A stretch of DNA of 60,029 nt from Euryarchaeota archaeon UBA58 (GTDB taxonomy: Archaea; Thermoplasmatota; Poseidoniia; Poseidoniales; Thalassarchaeaceae). The notes beneath the pieces are model-generated. The model was not told the DNA's origin. It did no database searches and saw only the letters and a list, made by a program, of their open reading frames with translations. Below, in pieces: positions 43,649-51,735 of the stretch (position 1 is its first letter; each line of letters begins with the position of its first letter). The stretch spans positions 1,247 to 61,275 of the forward strand of contig DAHR01000011.1 of NCBI GenBank assembly GCA_002498525.1, given 5' to 3'. Position numbers and translations under genes: made by a program.

Positions 43649-45715
43649 ATGCGCACCGTAGAGAGCATAGCGATAATCGGAGCGGGGAACATGGGCTCGG
43701 GCATCGCTCAGAAGTCCGCTCAGGAACTCTACGATGTGCAGATGGTCGACCGTGAGGCGCAGTGGGTCGAGCGCGGCCAGAAGATCATCGCCGATTTTCT
43801 GGCCGAAGCCATCGAGCGTCGAATCTTTCGCCCTGCGGAAGTCGACGCCATCAAGAGTCGCGTTCGAAGCGTCGTCGGGACCGAAAATATCGACCCGACG
43901 ACGGACCTTGTGATCGAGGCCGTTTTCGAGGATTTCGACGTCAAGACGGCCGTCTTCGCAACCCTCGACGAAGTCTGCGATGAACACACGATTCTAGCCT
44001 CGAACACTTCGTCACTTTCAGTCAATGAACTCGCCGAAGCGACCCGCAGACCGGATCGCTTCGTCGGCCTCCACTTCTTCTTTCACCCAGCTAAGAATCG
44101 ACTCATCGAGATTATCCCAGCAGAGTCGACAAGCGCAGCCACATTGAGCGCGGTGGAGCAGTATTGCAAGACCATGGGGAAGGTCGTGATCGTCTGCAAG
44201 GACCGTCCGGGTTTCGTCGTCAATCGCTTCTTCGTACCGTGGCTGAACGAGGCCTGTCTGCTCTTGGATGAAGGCGTTGGAACGATGGCTCAAATCGACG
44301 CAGTCGCGCGCGATGCATTCCGAATCGGCTTGGGTCCCTTCGCCCTGATGAACCTCACCGGACCGACCATCGCTCTACACGCTACCGACTATCTCGCCGA
44401 ACAACTCGACACGGTCCGATATACGGGTGCAGCGAGCCTGCGAGAGTTGGTTTCGTCGGGTGAGATGTGGCAGATAGGGGATGAAACTGAGTCTGGCAAG
44501 GAGGCTTCGCGGGTGATTCGTGAGCGCCTCCTCGGGCAAGTTTTCTCCGTCTCAGCTCAGATTGTTGATGAGGATATCTGCTCGAAGGAAGACGTCGATC
44601 GAGGGGCGAAAGTCGGGCTTCGCTGGGCCCGTGGACCTTTCGAATTGGCGAACCGGCTCGGCGTTGGCGAGGCGGTTCGAATGGCTGAAGCTTACTCGGA
44701 TCTAGCAGGCTTCGAATTGCCTGAATGGTTTGCGAATCTGAGTGGGCCGATGCAGTTCAGTCTTGTCGATGTCGTGGTCGAGGGTGGGGTTGCGACAGTG
44801 CGGCTGAATCGGCCTGAAGCGATGAATGCGCTGAACGAGACGCTGGTTGCGCAATTGGGTGCTGCACTGGATGAATTGAACGCGCGCGAGGATGTCTCAA
44901 CAATCATTCTTGAGGGCGCGGGCAAGGCTTTCGTTGCTGGTGCCGATGTGAAGTTCTTCGTCGATAAGATTCGTGCCGATGCGATCTCCGACATTTACGA
45001 TTTCACCGCTTTCGGGCACGAGGTCTTGGGCAAGTTGGAGAATTCCGACAAAATCACAATCGCCTTGACGACTGGGCTGGCTCTTGGCGGAGGACTCGAG
45101 TTGGCGCTCGCCTGTGATTACAGAATCGGGACTCGCCGAACACAATTCCGCTTTCCCGAGACCAGCATCGGTATCTATCCGGGGCTCGGTGGGACTCAGC
45201 GAACGCCCAGAATCTGTGGCATCGAAGCCGCGCGGTTCGCAATTCTTGCAGGAAATTTCCTCGATGCGGGCTCTGCCGCTGCACTCGGCCTGCTGACTCA
45301 TCTGGTCGAAGCGTCCGATGTCGCTTCAACGGTCGATGAGCTCGTCGAATCCGGAAAACCCACTGACAAATATCCAGCTGCTCCGGCCGATTCGACTCAC
45401 CCCACAGCCGCCTTCGCACTCGCCTTCTATTCGAATGAGAACATGGCTACCCTCGCCGCAGGTGAATGTCCAGAAGGCTTTGATGCGGCCGACAAGATGG
45501 TCAGCCGACAACTCAAATCGCTCAGCCGAACAGCGCCCATCGCACTTGCTCTAGCGAGTGAATTGCTCGACGGCGCGGTCGAGACGGGCGACGATCTCGA
45601 TGCAGGTCTCGCCCTCGAACTGGCTGGACTGACGGAACTCTTCGGAACCGCCGACGCCCTTGAGGGCTTGTCGGCCCTCATCGAGAGCCGACGGCCGACC
45701 TATCAGAACGCCTGA
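43649..45715 (+). CDS. 3-hydroxyacyl-CoA dehydrogenase / enoyl-CoA hydratase fusion
   Basis: About 688 residues. The N-terminal half is 3-hydroxyacyl-CoA dehydrogenase: NAD loop IIGAGNMGSGIA, SNTSSLSVNELA, and GLHFFFHPAKNRLIEII with the catalytic histidine, then the C-terminal dimer domain (about 195-370). The second half is a crotonase: RLNRPEAMNALNETL, oxyanion strand GKAFVAGADVKFF, and GGGLELALACD plus FPETSIGIYPGLGGTQR with both catalytic glutamates kept. The enzyme hydrates enoyl-CoA and oxidises the product in beta-oxidation. Domain order is the reverse of bacterial FadB, as in other archaeal fusions. ATG 43649 follows AGGTGG by about 8 nt; ATG 43631 is an alternative. Confidence 0.93.
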   Translation: MRTVESIAIIGAGNMGSGIAQKSAQELYDVQMVDREAQWVERGQKIIADFLAEAIERRIFRPAEVDAIKSRVRSVVGTENIDPTTDLVIEAVFEDFDVKTAVFATLDEVCDEHTILASNTSSLSVNELAEATRRPDRFVGLHFFFHPAKNRLIEIIPAESTSAATLSAVEQYCKTMGKVVIVCKDRPGFVVNRFFVPWLNEACLLLDEGVGTMAQIDAVARDAFRIGLGPFALMNLTGPTIALHATDYLAEQLDTVRYTGAASLRELVSSGEMWQIGDETESGKEASRVIRERLLGQVFSVSAQIVDEDICSKEDVDRGAKVGLRWARGPFELANRLGVGEAVRMAEAYSDLAGFELPEWFANLSGPMQFSLVDVVVEGGVATVRLNRPEAMNALNETLVAQLGAALDELNAREDVSTIILEGAGKAFVAGADVKFFVDKIRADAISDIYDFTAFGHEVLGKLENSDKITIALTTGLALGGGLELALACDYRIGTRRTQFRFPETSIGIYPGLGGTQRTPRICGIEAARFAILAGNFLDAGSAAALGLLTHLVEASDVASTVDELVESGKPTDKYPAAPADSTHPTAAFALAFYSNENMATLAAGECPEGFDAADKMVSRQLKSLSRTAPIALALASELLDGAVETGDDLDAGLALELAGLTELFGTADALEGLSALIESRRPTYQNA

Positions 45716-45747
45716 CCATCGCCGGACAACGAAGGTTTCGTGGATTT

Positions 45748-46017
45748 TCACTCAGTTAGCAGTGCGGAGCGCTGCGCCATCATGTGCTCGCGCAGAGCGC
45801 GAGCGTCGGATTCACTCCACACGTGAGTTTGAGTAAACGGACCGGCCAGCCTTTCTAAGCTTCAATGGCCGTCGCGGAGATTGAATCCAAGCAGGCGCGC
45901 GGACCTCAGCCATAGCGCGTGTCAGCCAGGACTTGATTCCGGTCCAGCTCACGCGCTCACCTCATCAGTCCACGCCTTCGTCATCTCATCAAGCCAATTC
46001 TCCAACCATTCATCCAT
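45748..46017 (-). pseudogene. probable frameshifted small gene or chain of mini-ORFs
   Basis: In the 445-nt gap after the beta-oxidation gene, the minus strand holds protein-like reading in two frames. Frame A starts at ATG 46017 (MDEWLENWLDEMTKAWTDEV) and stops after 22 codons. A frame beginning with GTG overlaps that stop (GTGA) and encodes 46 residues (start VSWTGIKSWLTRAMAEVRAP). Its end overlaps the return of frame A, which encodes HVWSESDARALREHMMAQRS and stops at 45748. Joined, these give about 88 residues. Two compensating frameshifts (real or assembly) or three coupled mini-ORFs would explain it. Frame A alone contains three TGA codons. Confidence 0.35.
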
Positions 46018-46122
46018 GTCTCTTATCTCCGGTGTCATTCTGCAACTCGGTGCAGTTTTCACACCGTTCCAATGACCGGCCATATATGAATCAGAGAGTA
46101 AAGCGGGATGCACCGAGGTGCA

Positions 46123-46130
46123 TTTTATAC
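46123..46130 (+). promoter_or_regulatory. TATA box of the HxlR-type regulator
   Basis: TTTTATAC, centred 34 nt before ATG 46161, giving a leader of only a few nucleotides. Confidence 0.5.
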
Positions 46131-46160
46131 ACTAGATGGCCTCTGGACAACCTGCTAACA

Positions 46161-46616
46161 ATGGACCGTCCACCGATGATACTCAGTTCGAGTGACTTCG
46201 AGAATATCGAACAAGTCATCATCGATGTGCAGAATAACGGTCGTGATATCCGCAAGATTTTCGCTTCATACTACACCGACGAAGTCAACATAAGTTGGGA
46301 GGTCGATGCGGCGGTTGACTCCTTTGAGATGTTCTCATCGCGCTGGACAATCGAGATCCTCGCGGCGCTCTACATCGCCGGAAACCGCCGATTCAATGAA
46401 CTCAGAACCCTCCTGAGAGGCATCTCGTCGCGGACCCTCTCAGACAAACTGACTACCTGTCAGCAGCACGGTCTAGTGTTGCGCTCTGTGGAGGAGGGAC
46501 CACCTATTCGGGTGACCTATCAATTGACCACTCACGGGCGCACATGTGGCAGATTGCTCGGCCCGCTCGTGGCTTACATGAAGTTGCACAAGGAGCTCGT
46601 GAAGAGCGATTCCTGA
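46161..46616 (+). CDS. HxlR-family winged-helix regulator
   Basis: About 151 residues from ATG 46161 (ATG 46176 also possible). The HxlR core is clear: FEMFSSRWTIEILAALYIAGNRRFNELRTLLRGISSRTLS, spanning residues 56-95 and quoted here only in part as SSRWTIEILAAL and GISSRTLSDKL, then GLVLRSVEEGPPIRVTYQLT. These proteins bind DNA as dimers and often sense reactive or aldehyde stress. An extra 50-residue N-terminal region is unusual for the family. A strong TATA box lies 34 nt upstream. It is the first of three winged-helix genes in a row on this strand. Confidence 0.82.
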   Translation: MDRPPMILSSSDFENIEQVIIDVQNNGRDIRKIFASYYTDEVNISWEVDAAVDSFEMFSSRWTIEILAALYIAGNRRFNELRTLLRGISSRTLSDKLTTCQQHGLVLRSVEEGPPIRVTYQLTTHGRTCGRLLGPLVAYMKLHKELVKSDS

Positions 46617-46700
46617 GAGCTTGAATCCGCTTGAGAATTCGATGCGAGAGCGATTCACGGAGCCGCATCCTTCAAAGTCTATCCGACGCGCAACGGACTC

Positions 46701-47354
46701 ATGGCATTGCTTGAACAGTGGCGCAGTAAGCGTATCTGGTTCGTCGATGGACTATTTGCACTGGCCGCTGGCGCACTTGGCTTGACCGCCTTGCTCCCAG
46801 GAATGCTTCCGCCGACTGCAGAGGGTGCTCTGGCTGCTCCTCGTGAGAGTTGGGAACATCCGCTTCGGGCGACGATCATGCGCACTCTCGACCGCTCGCC
46901 CGGTATCCATTTCAGAGAATTACAGCGGCGTCTTGAAGCTGCTAATGGAACTCTTAGGCATCACCTCGACGTCTTGGTCTCCGAGCGTTCGGTGACCACG
47001 ATGTCGGTCAATGGGAGGACCTGTTACTATGCAGGTGCGCCCGCTCAAGTCGAGATTCTGATTGGGACTGGTGTCACGGATGACTATCGGGCTGCTTCGA
47101 TGCTTCCCGTTGGCTTGTCGCAGTTGCAGCGCGCTGTCGTAGCGCGGCTGTCGCGCGCTGAGGCGCCGGCCACTCAGGCGGCGCTGGCGCGAGATCTGGG
47201 TCGCTCACGCTCGGCTGTGCACTCGGCGGTCAGCGTGCTGAAGACTCGCGGTATTCTCTCGCATGGCGAGTTGCGATTAGCCGAGCACCTGCGCGGATTG
47301 AGGGCCTCGCGGCTCGAATATACGTGGCTTGACATTCGCACCGAATTGGCTTGA
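46701..47354 (+). CDS. membrane-associated tandem winged-helix regulator
   Basis: A 217-residue protein. Residues 11-40 form a hydrophobic helix (IWFVDGLFALAAGALGLTALLPG), followed by two winged helices: the first around IMRTLDRSPGIHFRELQRRL and TLRHHLDVLVSERSV, the second around AALARDLGRSRSAVHSAVSVL. Archaeal proteins with a membrane helix and two wHTH units are known as a group but poorly studied. It probably senses an envelope signal and binds DNA directly at the membrane. The family name is not certain. Confidence 0.75.
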   Translation: MALLEQWRSKRIWFVDGLFALAAGALGLTALLPGMLPPTAEGALAAPRESWEHPLRATIMRTLDRSPGIHFRELQRRLEAANGTLRHHLDVLVSERSVTTMSVNGRTCYYAGAPAQVEILIGTGVTDDYRAASMLPVGLSQLQRAVVARLSRAEAPATQAALARDLGRSRSAVHSAVSVLKTRGILSHGELRLAEHLRGLRASRLEYTWLDIRTELA

Positions 47355-47462
47355 CTCTCGCGCTCCGTGCGATTTCATCTCAAACGCTTTTTGATGATCC
47401 AGGGAACGATTCAATGGTTTCTAGCCGATTTCGTGGTGGTGAGAAGGTTGTCTGATGTGGTC

Positions 47463-47510
47463 CGCGCCCTTTGGGCGCGACTGAATCTTCTTGTGCTCTG
47501 CTTCGCGCAG
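47463..47510 (+). other. two short hairpins before a regulator gene
   Basis: CGCGCCC and GGGCGCG (47463-47469 and 47473-47479) form a 7-bp stem with a TTT loop; CTGC/GCAG near 47498-47510 forms a second. Both lie within 60 nt of ATG 47519. They may be a leader structure or an operator; unproven. Confidence 0.3.
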
Positions 47511-47518
47511 CAGGCCTG

Positions 47519-48601
47519 ATGTTCAGTGTTCGATTGATCGAGCAGACCATGCCGACGGGCAGTAAGGACCCTGATGTCCTGCTCGCTTGGCTGCTAGACT
47601 CGCTCGGTCTGGTGCGCTGGAAGTCCGAGGGCGCTACGGTGGATGAGGAACAGGGCTCCATCCACCGTATCGTCCGGAAGACATTCCTCGAAGAGCCTCT
47701 GCGCGGCTGGGATAACGCAGCAATCGCGGAATTTTCAGGCCTCTCGCAGACCGGAGTCCACAATCAGTTGCACAAGTTGCGAGAGGCTGGATTGGTCTCT
47801 TCGCAATTGAGAGGACGCTGGCATGTGAACGTGCTACGCGGCGGCTCGATGGCTGGCGCTGTCGAGTTGGTTGCGGTGCAGACCAGGGCCATCGCCAAGA
47901 TGCGATTGGCCGAATTGGGCGACGTGATCAAAGAATCCGCCGACCGCATGGCGGTGGCGAGCGATGTGGAGGACGGCGGATTACGCATCGATATCTGTGA
48001 GCCTCGTCCGACACCGGAAGGTTGCGACAGGCTAGATGCTTTGGTGATCGACTTCGGCTTCGCGGGCGACCGCCTCAAGGCCGGAGATGATGTCGCCCGC
48101 GCCGTTTTTCTTGAATTAGCGGCCAGCAACTGCCCGCTGACGCTGCAGACGCTGGCCGACAGAACCGACGATTCCCGCGCCCGCGCCCAACGAGTGGTAG
48201 AGCGACTGCGGGCAGCCGGAATCGTCGACAGAGTCGCGATGCGCGACCGCATCGCGATGGACGTCTACTCAGGACTCATGAGACAGCACGCAGCACGTGG
48301 TGAGGATTGGCTCATGGGCAGAGGAGGTTTAGGCAGGTTGGATGAGGACGTTTCGAAGGCATTGATTTCGGGTGTCCGCAAGAAGAATCTCAACATTGAG
48401 AAAGTCGAAAAAATCCTCGGAGCGGTCCCGATCGACGCACAAAGACTCCTGCTGAACACTCTGGGAGGTCGAATGCCATACGGCTACCGAATCGCCGGGA
48501 AAGACGCTGAAGAAGTCGGCGAACGAGTCATGACTCGCATCGAGCGAACCCTGCGCAGAATGCGAACGGTCGCTCGAAGACTCGATGATTCACTCGCTTG
48601 A
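47519..48601 (+). CDS. winged-helix regulator with two HTH regions
   Basis: About 360 residues. The N-terminal wHTH is visible at NAAIAEFSGLSQTGVHNQLHKLREAGLV (residues about 68-95); a second HTH-like stretch is LQTLADRTDDSRARAQRVVERLRAAGIV near residue 225. Between them is a domain with IDICEPRPTPEGCDRLDALV, and the C-terminal 100 residues are basic and helical. ATG 47519 is preferred to TTG 47471 or ATG 47549. I do not recognise a named family. It may regulate together with the two upstream wHTH genes. Its last 12 nt overlap DUF2237. Confidence 0.65.
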   Translation: MFSVRLIEQTMPTGSKDPDVLLAWLLDSLGLVRWKSEGATVDEEQGSIHRIVRKTFLEEPLRGWDNAAIAEFSGLSQTGVHNQLHKLREAGLVSSQLRGRWHVNVLRGGSMAGAVELVAVQTRAIAKMRLAELGDVIKESADRMAVASDVEDGGLRIDICEPRPTPEGCDRLDALVIDFGFAGDRLKAGDDVARAVFLELAASNCPLTLQTLADRTDDSRARAQRVVERLRAAGIVDRVAMRDRIAMDVYSGLMRQHAARGEDWLMGRGGLGRLDEDVSKALISGVRKKNLNIEKVEKILGAVPIDAQRLLLNTLGGRMPYGYRIAGKDAEEVGERVMTRIERTLRRMRTVARRLDDSLA

Positions 48602-48961
48602 AGCCCCATGAGCTTCAAGCATTTCGAGGTTACAAGCACTCAGTGATTCCTCGTGCGTCGCCTCCAGAACAATCCCGCAAGCGACGCCAGCCTCGGCTGC
48701 ATCTTGCCAGGATTTGGCGCAGACACACCACCTATCGCCCGCGCGAAGTCCGGGAAATCCCATCTCGGGAACGGGGGTCATCAGGTCATTTCCTTGTGAG
48801 CGAGCAAACTCGAGGAATTCGGTTGTCAGAACGCAACAGACCGTGTGTGAACCCCTGTCGCGCTGGTCGGTGTTGCAGCATCCGTCGCGGAACCAGCCGG
48901 TCAATGGCTCGAGCGAGCAGGGCTGTAATTCTGTTCCGAGGACGTTGATTGAATCGTGCAT
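48590..48961 (-). CDS. DUF2237 family protein
   Basis: A 123-residue protein matching DUF2237 along its length: NVLGTELQPCSLEPLTGWFRDGCC, GSHTVCCVLTTEFLEF, GFPGLRAGDRWCVCAKSW and VVLEATHEESL-type VLEATHE. The family has several conserved cysteines and no proven function. It is translationally coupled (TGATG) to the dihydrouridine synthase gene upstream. DUF2237 is common in cyanobacteria and proteobacteria and infrequent in archaea. Confidence 0.85.
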   Translation of the reverse strand: MHDSINVLGTELQPCSLEPLTGWFRDGCCNTDQRDRGSHTVCCVLTTEFLEFARSQGNDLMTPVPEMGFPGLRAGDRWCVCAKSWQDAAEAGVACGIVLEATHEESLSACNLEMLEAHGASSE

Positions 48962-49974
48962 CAGGCGACCACCGATGAGCTATGTGCGAGGTCGTTAAGA
49001 TAGTTTGAGACTCGCTTTCCGAGTTCGTTATGATCTTGGATTCTGTGTAATTCGACACGCATCGCTGAGGCTCCAGGCAGCCCTTTTGTGAACGAGACCG
49101 CGTGTCGTTTGAGGTTCTTGCACTGGCCATTCTCGTAGACTTCCGAACTGAGTTGAAGGTAGCGATTCCAACACCAAGAACGTGCTACTGCGGCTCTCTC
49201 CCCGGTCCATTGTAATTCGTTGGCGGACCCATTCTCATCCCACTGTGTTGCCCCGGCGGACCAGCCTAGATCCCTCTTGATCTGGTGGAAGATTGTTGGT
49301 TGGCCTATCGCTCCTCGGCCGATCATCAGGCCGGCTGCACCTGTCGCTTCGAGGCAGGCCGTGGCTGACTTGGCGTCGGTGACGTCGCCGTTGGCGATGA
49401 CCGGGATTTCAACCGCCTCGACGATTTCGCGGATTTGATCCCAATCTGATTTCCCCGAATAGCGTTGGCGCAGGGTTCTGCCGTGGATGCAGATTCGCTC
49501 GACGCCGACCTCTTCGAGGCGCTGGCAGATCTCGAGGGCGGTGTTCGGTCCTCCTCCTGTTCCAAGACGCATCTTGACCGTGATGGGAATGTCAGCGGCT
49601 TCGATGCAGGCGCTGACCATCCGAACCACTCTGTCCGGGTCGCTGAGGAGTGCGGCTCCGGCCTCGTTGCGGCAGACCTTTGGTGCCGGGCAGCCGAAAT
49701 TGATGTCGATGAGGTCGGCGCGGTCCTGCAGCAATTCTACGGTGGCGACCATCTCATCGATGTCGCCACCGAAGATCTGCGGAATGAATGGGGATTCGCG
49801 CGGGTCGGACTCGACTTTCAGCCAAGAGTGCTTGGCGTGGCGCGAAAGACCCGATGCGGCAGTGAATTCGGTGATGGTGAAATCAGCACCGGCCTCGCGT
49901 GCCAAGAGCCTGTAAGCGAGGTCGGTGATCCCCGCCATGGGCGCCAGAAACAGCGGCACGGGCTCGACTGTCAT
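48961..49974 (-). CDS. tRNA-dihydrouridine synthase
   Basis: A 337-residue flavoenzyme of the Dus family: FLAPMAGITDLAYRLLAREAGAD at the N-terminus, the Dus motif INFGCPAPKVCRNEAGAAL with the catalytic cysteine (C in VCRNEAGA), ICIHGRTLRQRYSGKSDWDQI, and VIANGDVTDAKSA for FMN phosphate. It reduces specific uridines of the tRNA D-loop with NADPH. It resembles the bacterial DusB type. TCTTATC is centred 27 nt before the ATG. It starts a two-gene operon with DUF2237. Confidence 0.92.
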   Translation of the reverse strand: MTVEPVPLFLAPMAGITDLAYRLLAREAGADFTITEFTAASGLSRHAKHSWLKVESDPRESPFIPQIFGGDIDEMVATVELLQDRADLIDINFGCPAPKVCRNEAGAALLSDPDRVVRMVSACIEAADIPITVKMRLGTGGGPNTALEICQRLEEVGVERICIHGRTLRQRYSGKSDWDQIREIVEAVEIPVIANGDVTDAKSATACLEATGAAGLMIGRGAIGQPTIFHQIKRDLGWSAGATQWDENGSANELQWTGERAAVARSWCWNRYLQLSSEVYENGQCKNLKRHAVSFTKGLPGASAMRVELHRIQDHNELGKRVSNYLNDLAHSSSVVA

Positions 49975-49996
49975 GATTCACTCCCCTAGCCACTCC

Positions 49997-50004
49997 GATA
50001 AGAG
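49997..50004 (-). promoter_or_regulatory. TATA-like box of the Dus-DUF2237 operon
   Basis: CTCTTATC on the minus strand, centred 27 nt before ATG 49974. Confidence 0.45.
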
Positions 50005-50086
50005 ACTCTCGTCATCACGGCGGAGTCTGGGAGTATTCGATCGCCAGAGCGGGTAATTCAATCTCTCCAACGATTCTGTGCAAGAA

Positions 50087-51631
50087 TCAGTAGCGAGGAG
50101 CGAAGTCCCAATCATCGGCGTGGCGCGGCTTGAGCCAGCGACCGCGGATACGAGAGCCACTTAGGGCTGAGAGGAGCATTGCGATGTCTGCAGTCGGAAC
50201 CTCGACGACGCTGATTCTGTCCAGCAAATCGATTTGGCCAATCTTGTCACCCTTGAGGCCGCCTTCATTGCAAACCACTGCGACGAGATCCTTCGGCCGA
50301 ACCCTGTCGACCTTGCCGACGCCCAGAGCGAGGGCGGTCGTGCCATTCATCGAGCCATTGCCATTCGCGCTCTGCGATTTGTGAACCAGCATCTGCAAGG
50401 CTGCCAGCGCGATGTCCTGCGCGTCGAGTCCGGATTCGACCGCACGGTCGAAAGTCGAAATCGCCACTTCACCGGGCTCGTTCTCGATAATCTCATCGAC
50501 GAGCCTGAGTGTCACCAATTCGTTGATCTCAGCCTCGCTCGGCATCGGCTCATCCTCGATGTGCCCCGCAACCTTGCGAAGCATGCCGATTCGGCGCTTG
50601 ACGCCCTTGGAGACGATGAGGATGCTTCGACCCTCGCGACCAGCCCTGCCGGTGCGCCCTACTCGGTGGACGTAAACCTCCGAATTCTGAGGCATGTCGT
50701 CCTGAATGACGAGATTGACTGCCAGGACATCGAGGCCGCGCGAAGCGACATCGGTGGCGACGAGAAGACTGCATTGGCCATTACGGAAGCGAGTCATGAC
50801 ACTGTCACGATGCTTCTGAGGATAGCCACCGTGCAGGGCTTCAGCGCCGATGCCTGACAATTCCTTGGCCAATTCCTCGGTCCGGTTGCGAGTCTTGCAG
50901 AAGACGATGCAAGCCTCTGGGTCGTAGCGGATGATGAGCCGCTCGATTGCTTCGGCACGATTTCGCTTGGGTGCGACGAGAACCGATTGTAGCACCGTGT
51001 CTGCGGCGCGCGCACGCGTGCCGCCGACATTGATCTTGACCGGCTGATAGAGAGCGGCTGCAGCGAGTTTGTCGACAGACTTCGGCAACGTCGCCGCCAG
51101 CAACATCGTCTGGCGGTCACGCGGCATAGCCCTTGTGATTCGATTCAAATCATCGGAGAATCCCATGCTCAACATCTCATCGGCCTCATCGAGAACGAAG
51201 ATCTCGATGTCGTCCAAGTTAACGGTCCCACGGTCGATGTGGTCGCACAATCTTCCCGGCGTTGCGACCACGTTCGAATCAGGCCGCTTCTTCAGCACCC
51301 GCTTCTGGTCACGGAAGGGCGCCCCACCAATCAGACAGACAGATGGAACGGTGCGTCCGCACATATCATCGAGGTCGCGCTGCACCTGCAGCGCGAGCTC
51401 GCGCGTAGGAACCAATACCAGTGCTCGCCGACGCAACTGCAAGATAGGAATCCCGTAAGCCGCGGTTTTGCCAGTACCGGTTTGAGCCGTGGCGAGGATG
51501 TCATGTCCCTCAAGGGCGGGTGGAATCACTTGTGCCTGCACCGGAGTCAGCACTTCGAAGCCCATATCCAACAACGAATTCGAAATCCTCGTCGACAGAT
51601 TCAGAGAGTCAAATCGAATCTCTTCATCCAT
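50087..51631 (-). CDS. DEAD-box RNA helicase with DbpA-type C-terminal domain
   Basis: A 514-residue helicase: Q motif FDSLNLSTRI...PVQAQ, motif I AQTGTGKT (residues 49-56), PTRELA, TPGRL, DEAD (VLDEADEML), motif IV IVFCKTRNRTEEL, ATDVASRGLD and HRVGRTGRAGR. Motif III is AAT (LLAATLP) rather than the usual SAT. The end (residues about 430-505, VDRVRPKDLVAVVCNEGGLKGDKIGQIDLLDR quoted in part) is the RRM-like DbpA domain, which directs bacterial relatives to rRNA. It probably unwinds RNA during ribosome assembly, consistent with the neighbouring uS2 gene. Confidence 0.92.
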   Translation of the reverse strand: MDEEIRFDSLNLSTRISNSLLDMGFEVLTPVQAQVIPPALEGHDILATAQTGTGKTAAYGIPILQLRRRALVLVPTRELALQVQRDLDDMCGRTVPSVCLIGGAPFRDQKRVLKKRPDSNVVATPGRLCDHIDRGTVNLDDIEIFVLDEADEMLSMGFSDDLNRITRAMPRDRQTMLLAATLPKSVDKLAAAALYQPVKINVGGTRARAADTVLQSVLVAPKRNRAEAIERLIIRYDPEACIVFCKTRNRTEELAKELSGIGAEALHGGYPQKHRDSVMTRFRNGQCSLLVATDVASRGLDVLAVNLVIQDDMPQNSEVYVHRVGRTGRAGREGRSILIVSKGVKRRIGMLRKVAGHIEDEPMPSEAEINELVTLRLVDEIIENEPGEVAISTFDRAVESGLDAQDIALAALQMLVHKSQSANGNGSMNGTTALALGVGKVDRVRPKDLVAVVCNEGGLKGDKIGQIDLLDRISVVEVPTADIAMLLSALSGSRIRGRWLKPRHADDWDFAPRY

Positions 51632-51735
51632 GCGCTCAGCCCCTCCGGACCGAACCGGATAGTCGGCCGCCCCTGCTCATCCTATTTGGAAGGCACCGTT
51701 CCAGAAAATCATCGAATCGCTCTGCGATTCGAGTA

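Noticed and set aside
43556..43987. N-terminal extension of the 886-aa secreted protein to 43987
   Set aside because: It would place 144 residues before a clear signal peptide, and these are antisense to the NAD-binding domain of the divergent dehydrogenase gene.
45748..46017. TGA recoding (Trp or selenocysteine) to read one 90-codon frame
   Set aside because: TGA ends many normal genes in this window, no SECIS-like structure was recognised, and a frame switch explains the middle part better.
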